Assembly: GCA_947499735.1 (NCBI GenBank)
Contig: CANMPP010000001.1
Coordinates: 1,612,001 to 1,676,000, forward strand
Direction of reading: 5' to 3'
Source of the DNA: an uncultured Pelagimonas sp.
GTDB taxonomy: Bacteria; Pseudomonadota; Alphaproteobacteria; Rhodobacterales; Rhodobacteraceae
Length of the DNA stretch: 64,000 bases
The notes under the pieces were generated by a model. That model had not been told where the DNA came from. It did no database searches and worked only from the letters and a program-made list of their open reading frames with translations. This document shows positions 63,543 through 64,000 of the stretch, one piece after another. A program made the position numbers and the translations under genes. The stretch's first letter is position 1; each line of letters opens with the position of its first letter.

Positions 63543-63974
63543 TTACAGCTCCTCTGCTTCCTCATTTTCCACTTCCGACGTTTCTTCGTCGTTATCCTCA
63601 TTTATAGGCGTTTCAACTGGTTCTTCAGGTGTTTCCGGCTCTTCAGCTTCGCCTTCAGATAAAGGCGATTCGGAAATTTCAACAGGATCAGACGTGTCAA
63701 CTGGAACAGTTTGTTCATCCGTAGGCTCGTTAACAGGTTCCTCAACAACCTCCTGTTCGTTTTTGTGTGAATCCTCTTCTTGGCTCGCCCGTCTGTACTG
63801 AGCGATCGCTTGCTTTTCTTGCCGCCACATGTACCGTTCCAGTTCACTACGGGTTGGATTTCGGGACTCAACAAACAATTTCACTTTTTTGAATATACGC
63901 CGTTTCTCTTCTCTAGAAACGTCCTGCCAAGCCCTCCAATGATCCCACCGCAAGTGAGGCGCAGGTTTTGACAC
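63543..63974 (-). CDS. Acidic C-terminal protein, possibly partial
   Basis: At least 143 aa from a GTG at 63974, but the frame stays open to the window edge (codons for LGYLS just before), so the true start may be outside. Residues ~1-65 are basic-aromatic and helical (HLRWDHWRAWQDVSREEKRR, ELERYMWRQEKQAIAQY). The rest is a long Glu/Pro/Thr-rich disordered tail ending EEAEEL. Family unrecognised; not obviously secreted. Confidence 0.6.
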   Translation of the reverse strand: MSKPAPHLRWDHWRAWQDVSREEKRRIFKKVKLFVESRNPTRSELERYMWRQEKQAIAQYRRASQEEDSHKNEQEVVEEPVNEPTDEQTVPVDTSDPVEISESPLSEGEAEEPETPEEPVETPINEDNDEETSEVENEEAEEL

Positions 63975-64000
63975 AGAAAGGTAACCGAGCTGCTCAACCT

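Overview
The window reads as ordinary chromosome of an alphaproteobacterium, most likely a marine roseobacter-type member of the Rhodobacteraceae. Grounds: the hisB-hisH-hisA-hisF-hisE layout with small unrelated genes between them; PhaR beside RpoH with an intact RpoH box; MmcB; a glyoxylate-shunt pair (aceA, aceB) next to an XRE/DUF2083-type regulator; proteins of small families typical of this order; several proteins with VPLPA-type C-terminal sorting signals; a Hint-domain protein; and RTX proteins. I cannot name the genus. There is no transposase, integrase, phage or CRISPR locus.

Layout. 0-9 kb: VOC protein, two identical tRNA-Gly genes, SDR, gamma-butyrobetaine-hydroxylase-like dioxygenase, then the histidine genes hisB, hisH, hisA, hisF, hisE, interrupted by a Hint-domain protein, a DUF2147 protein and a DUF2867-like protein. 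9-18 kb: DUF900-like hydrolase, CoA-binding protein, GNAT, rlmJ, two TerB-like proteins, then a GS-like/class I GATase/GS-like/DegT aminotransferase cluster. 18-25 kb: VPLPA-CTERM protein, phaR, rpoH, outer-membrane barrel, DMT transporter, membrane protein, and rluD sharing its start site with a divergent small membrane protein. 25-30 kb: two tandem subtilase-RTX paralogues, the second lacking the catalytic His. 30-35 kb: aceA, aceB and a divergent regulator with a dyad in the intergenic region. 35-40 kb: tRNA-His, a small conserved protein, two FG-GAP/VPLPA-CTERM paralogues with matching two-hairpin leaders, mmcB, a candidate 6S RNA, and small genes including a 32-aa Lys-rich protein and a 58-aa GTG-start RHH-like protein. 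40-50 kb: TPR protein, nusB, zinc-ribbon protein, rlmB, tRNA-Tyr, lipoprotein, folB-folK fusion, folP, MCP, pabB, pabA. 50-57 kb: znuB-znuC-zur divergent from znuA, then a translationally coupled chain RNase E/G-yacG-pxpB-pxpC-pxpA. 57-64 kb: XRE protein, a broken alpha/beta hydrolase, maf, infA, nitrilase-family hydrolase, hisD with NTF2-like and GNAT genes, a fourth VPLPA-type protein, and an acidic protein at the window edge.

How the genes work together. Six histidine-pathway genes lie in two places. FolB/K, FolP, PabA and PabB form a folate and p-aminobenzoate neighbourhood. ZnuABC with Zur is a self-regulated zinc uptake unit. PxpABC recycles 5-oxoproline. AceA and AceB form the glyoxylate shunt. 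The accessory content is mostly surface and secretion biology: paired RTX proteins, paired FG-GAP proteins, and CTERM-tagged proteins.

The most unusual signals are (1) the protease/pseudoprotease RTX pair, with a homogenised 3' end, and (2) two paralogous leaders whose hairpins keep pairing despite base changes and appear to cover the ribosome-binding site.
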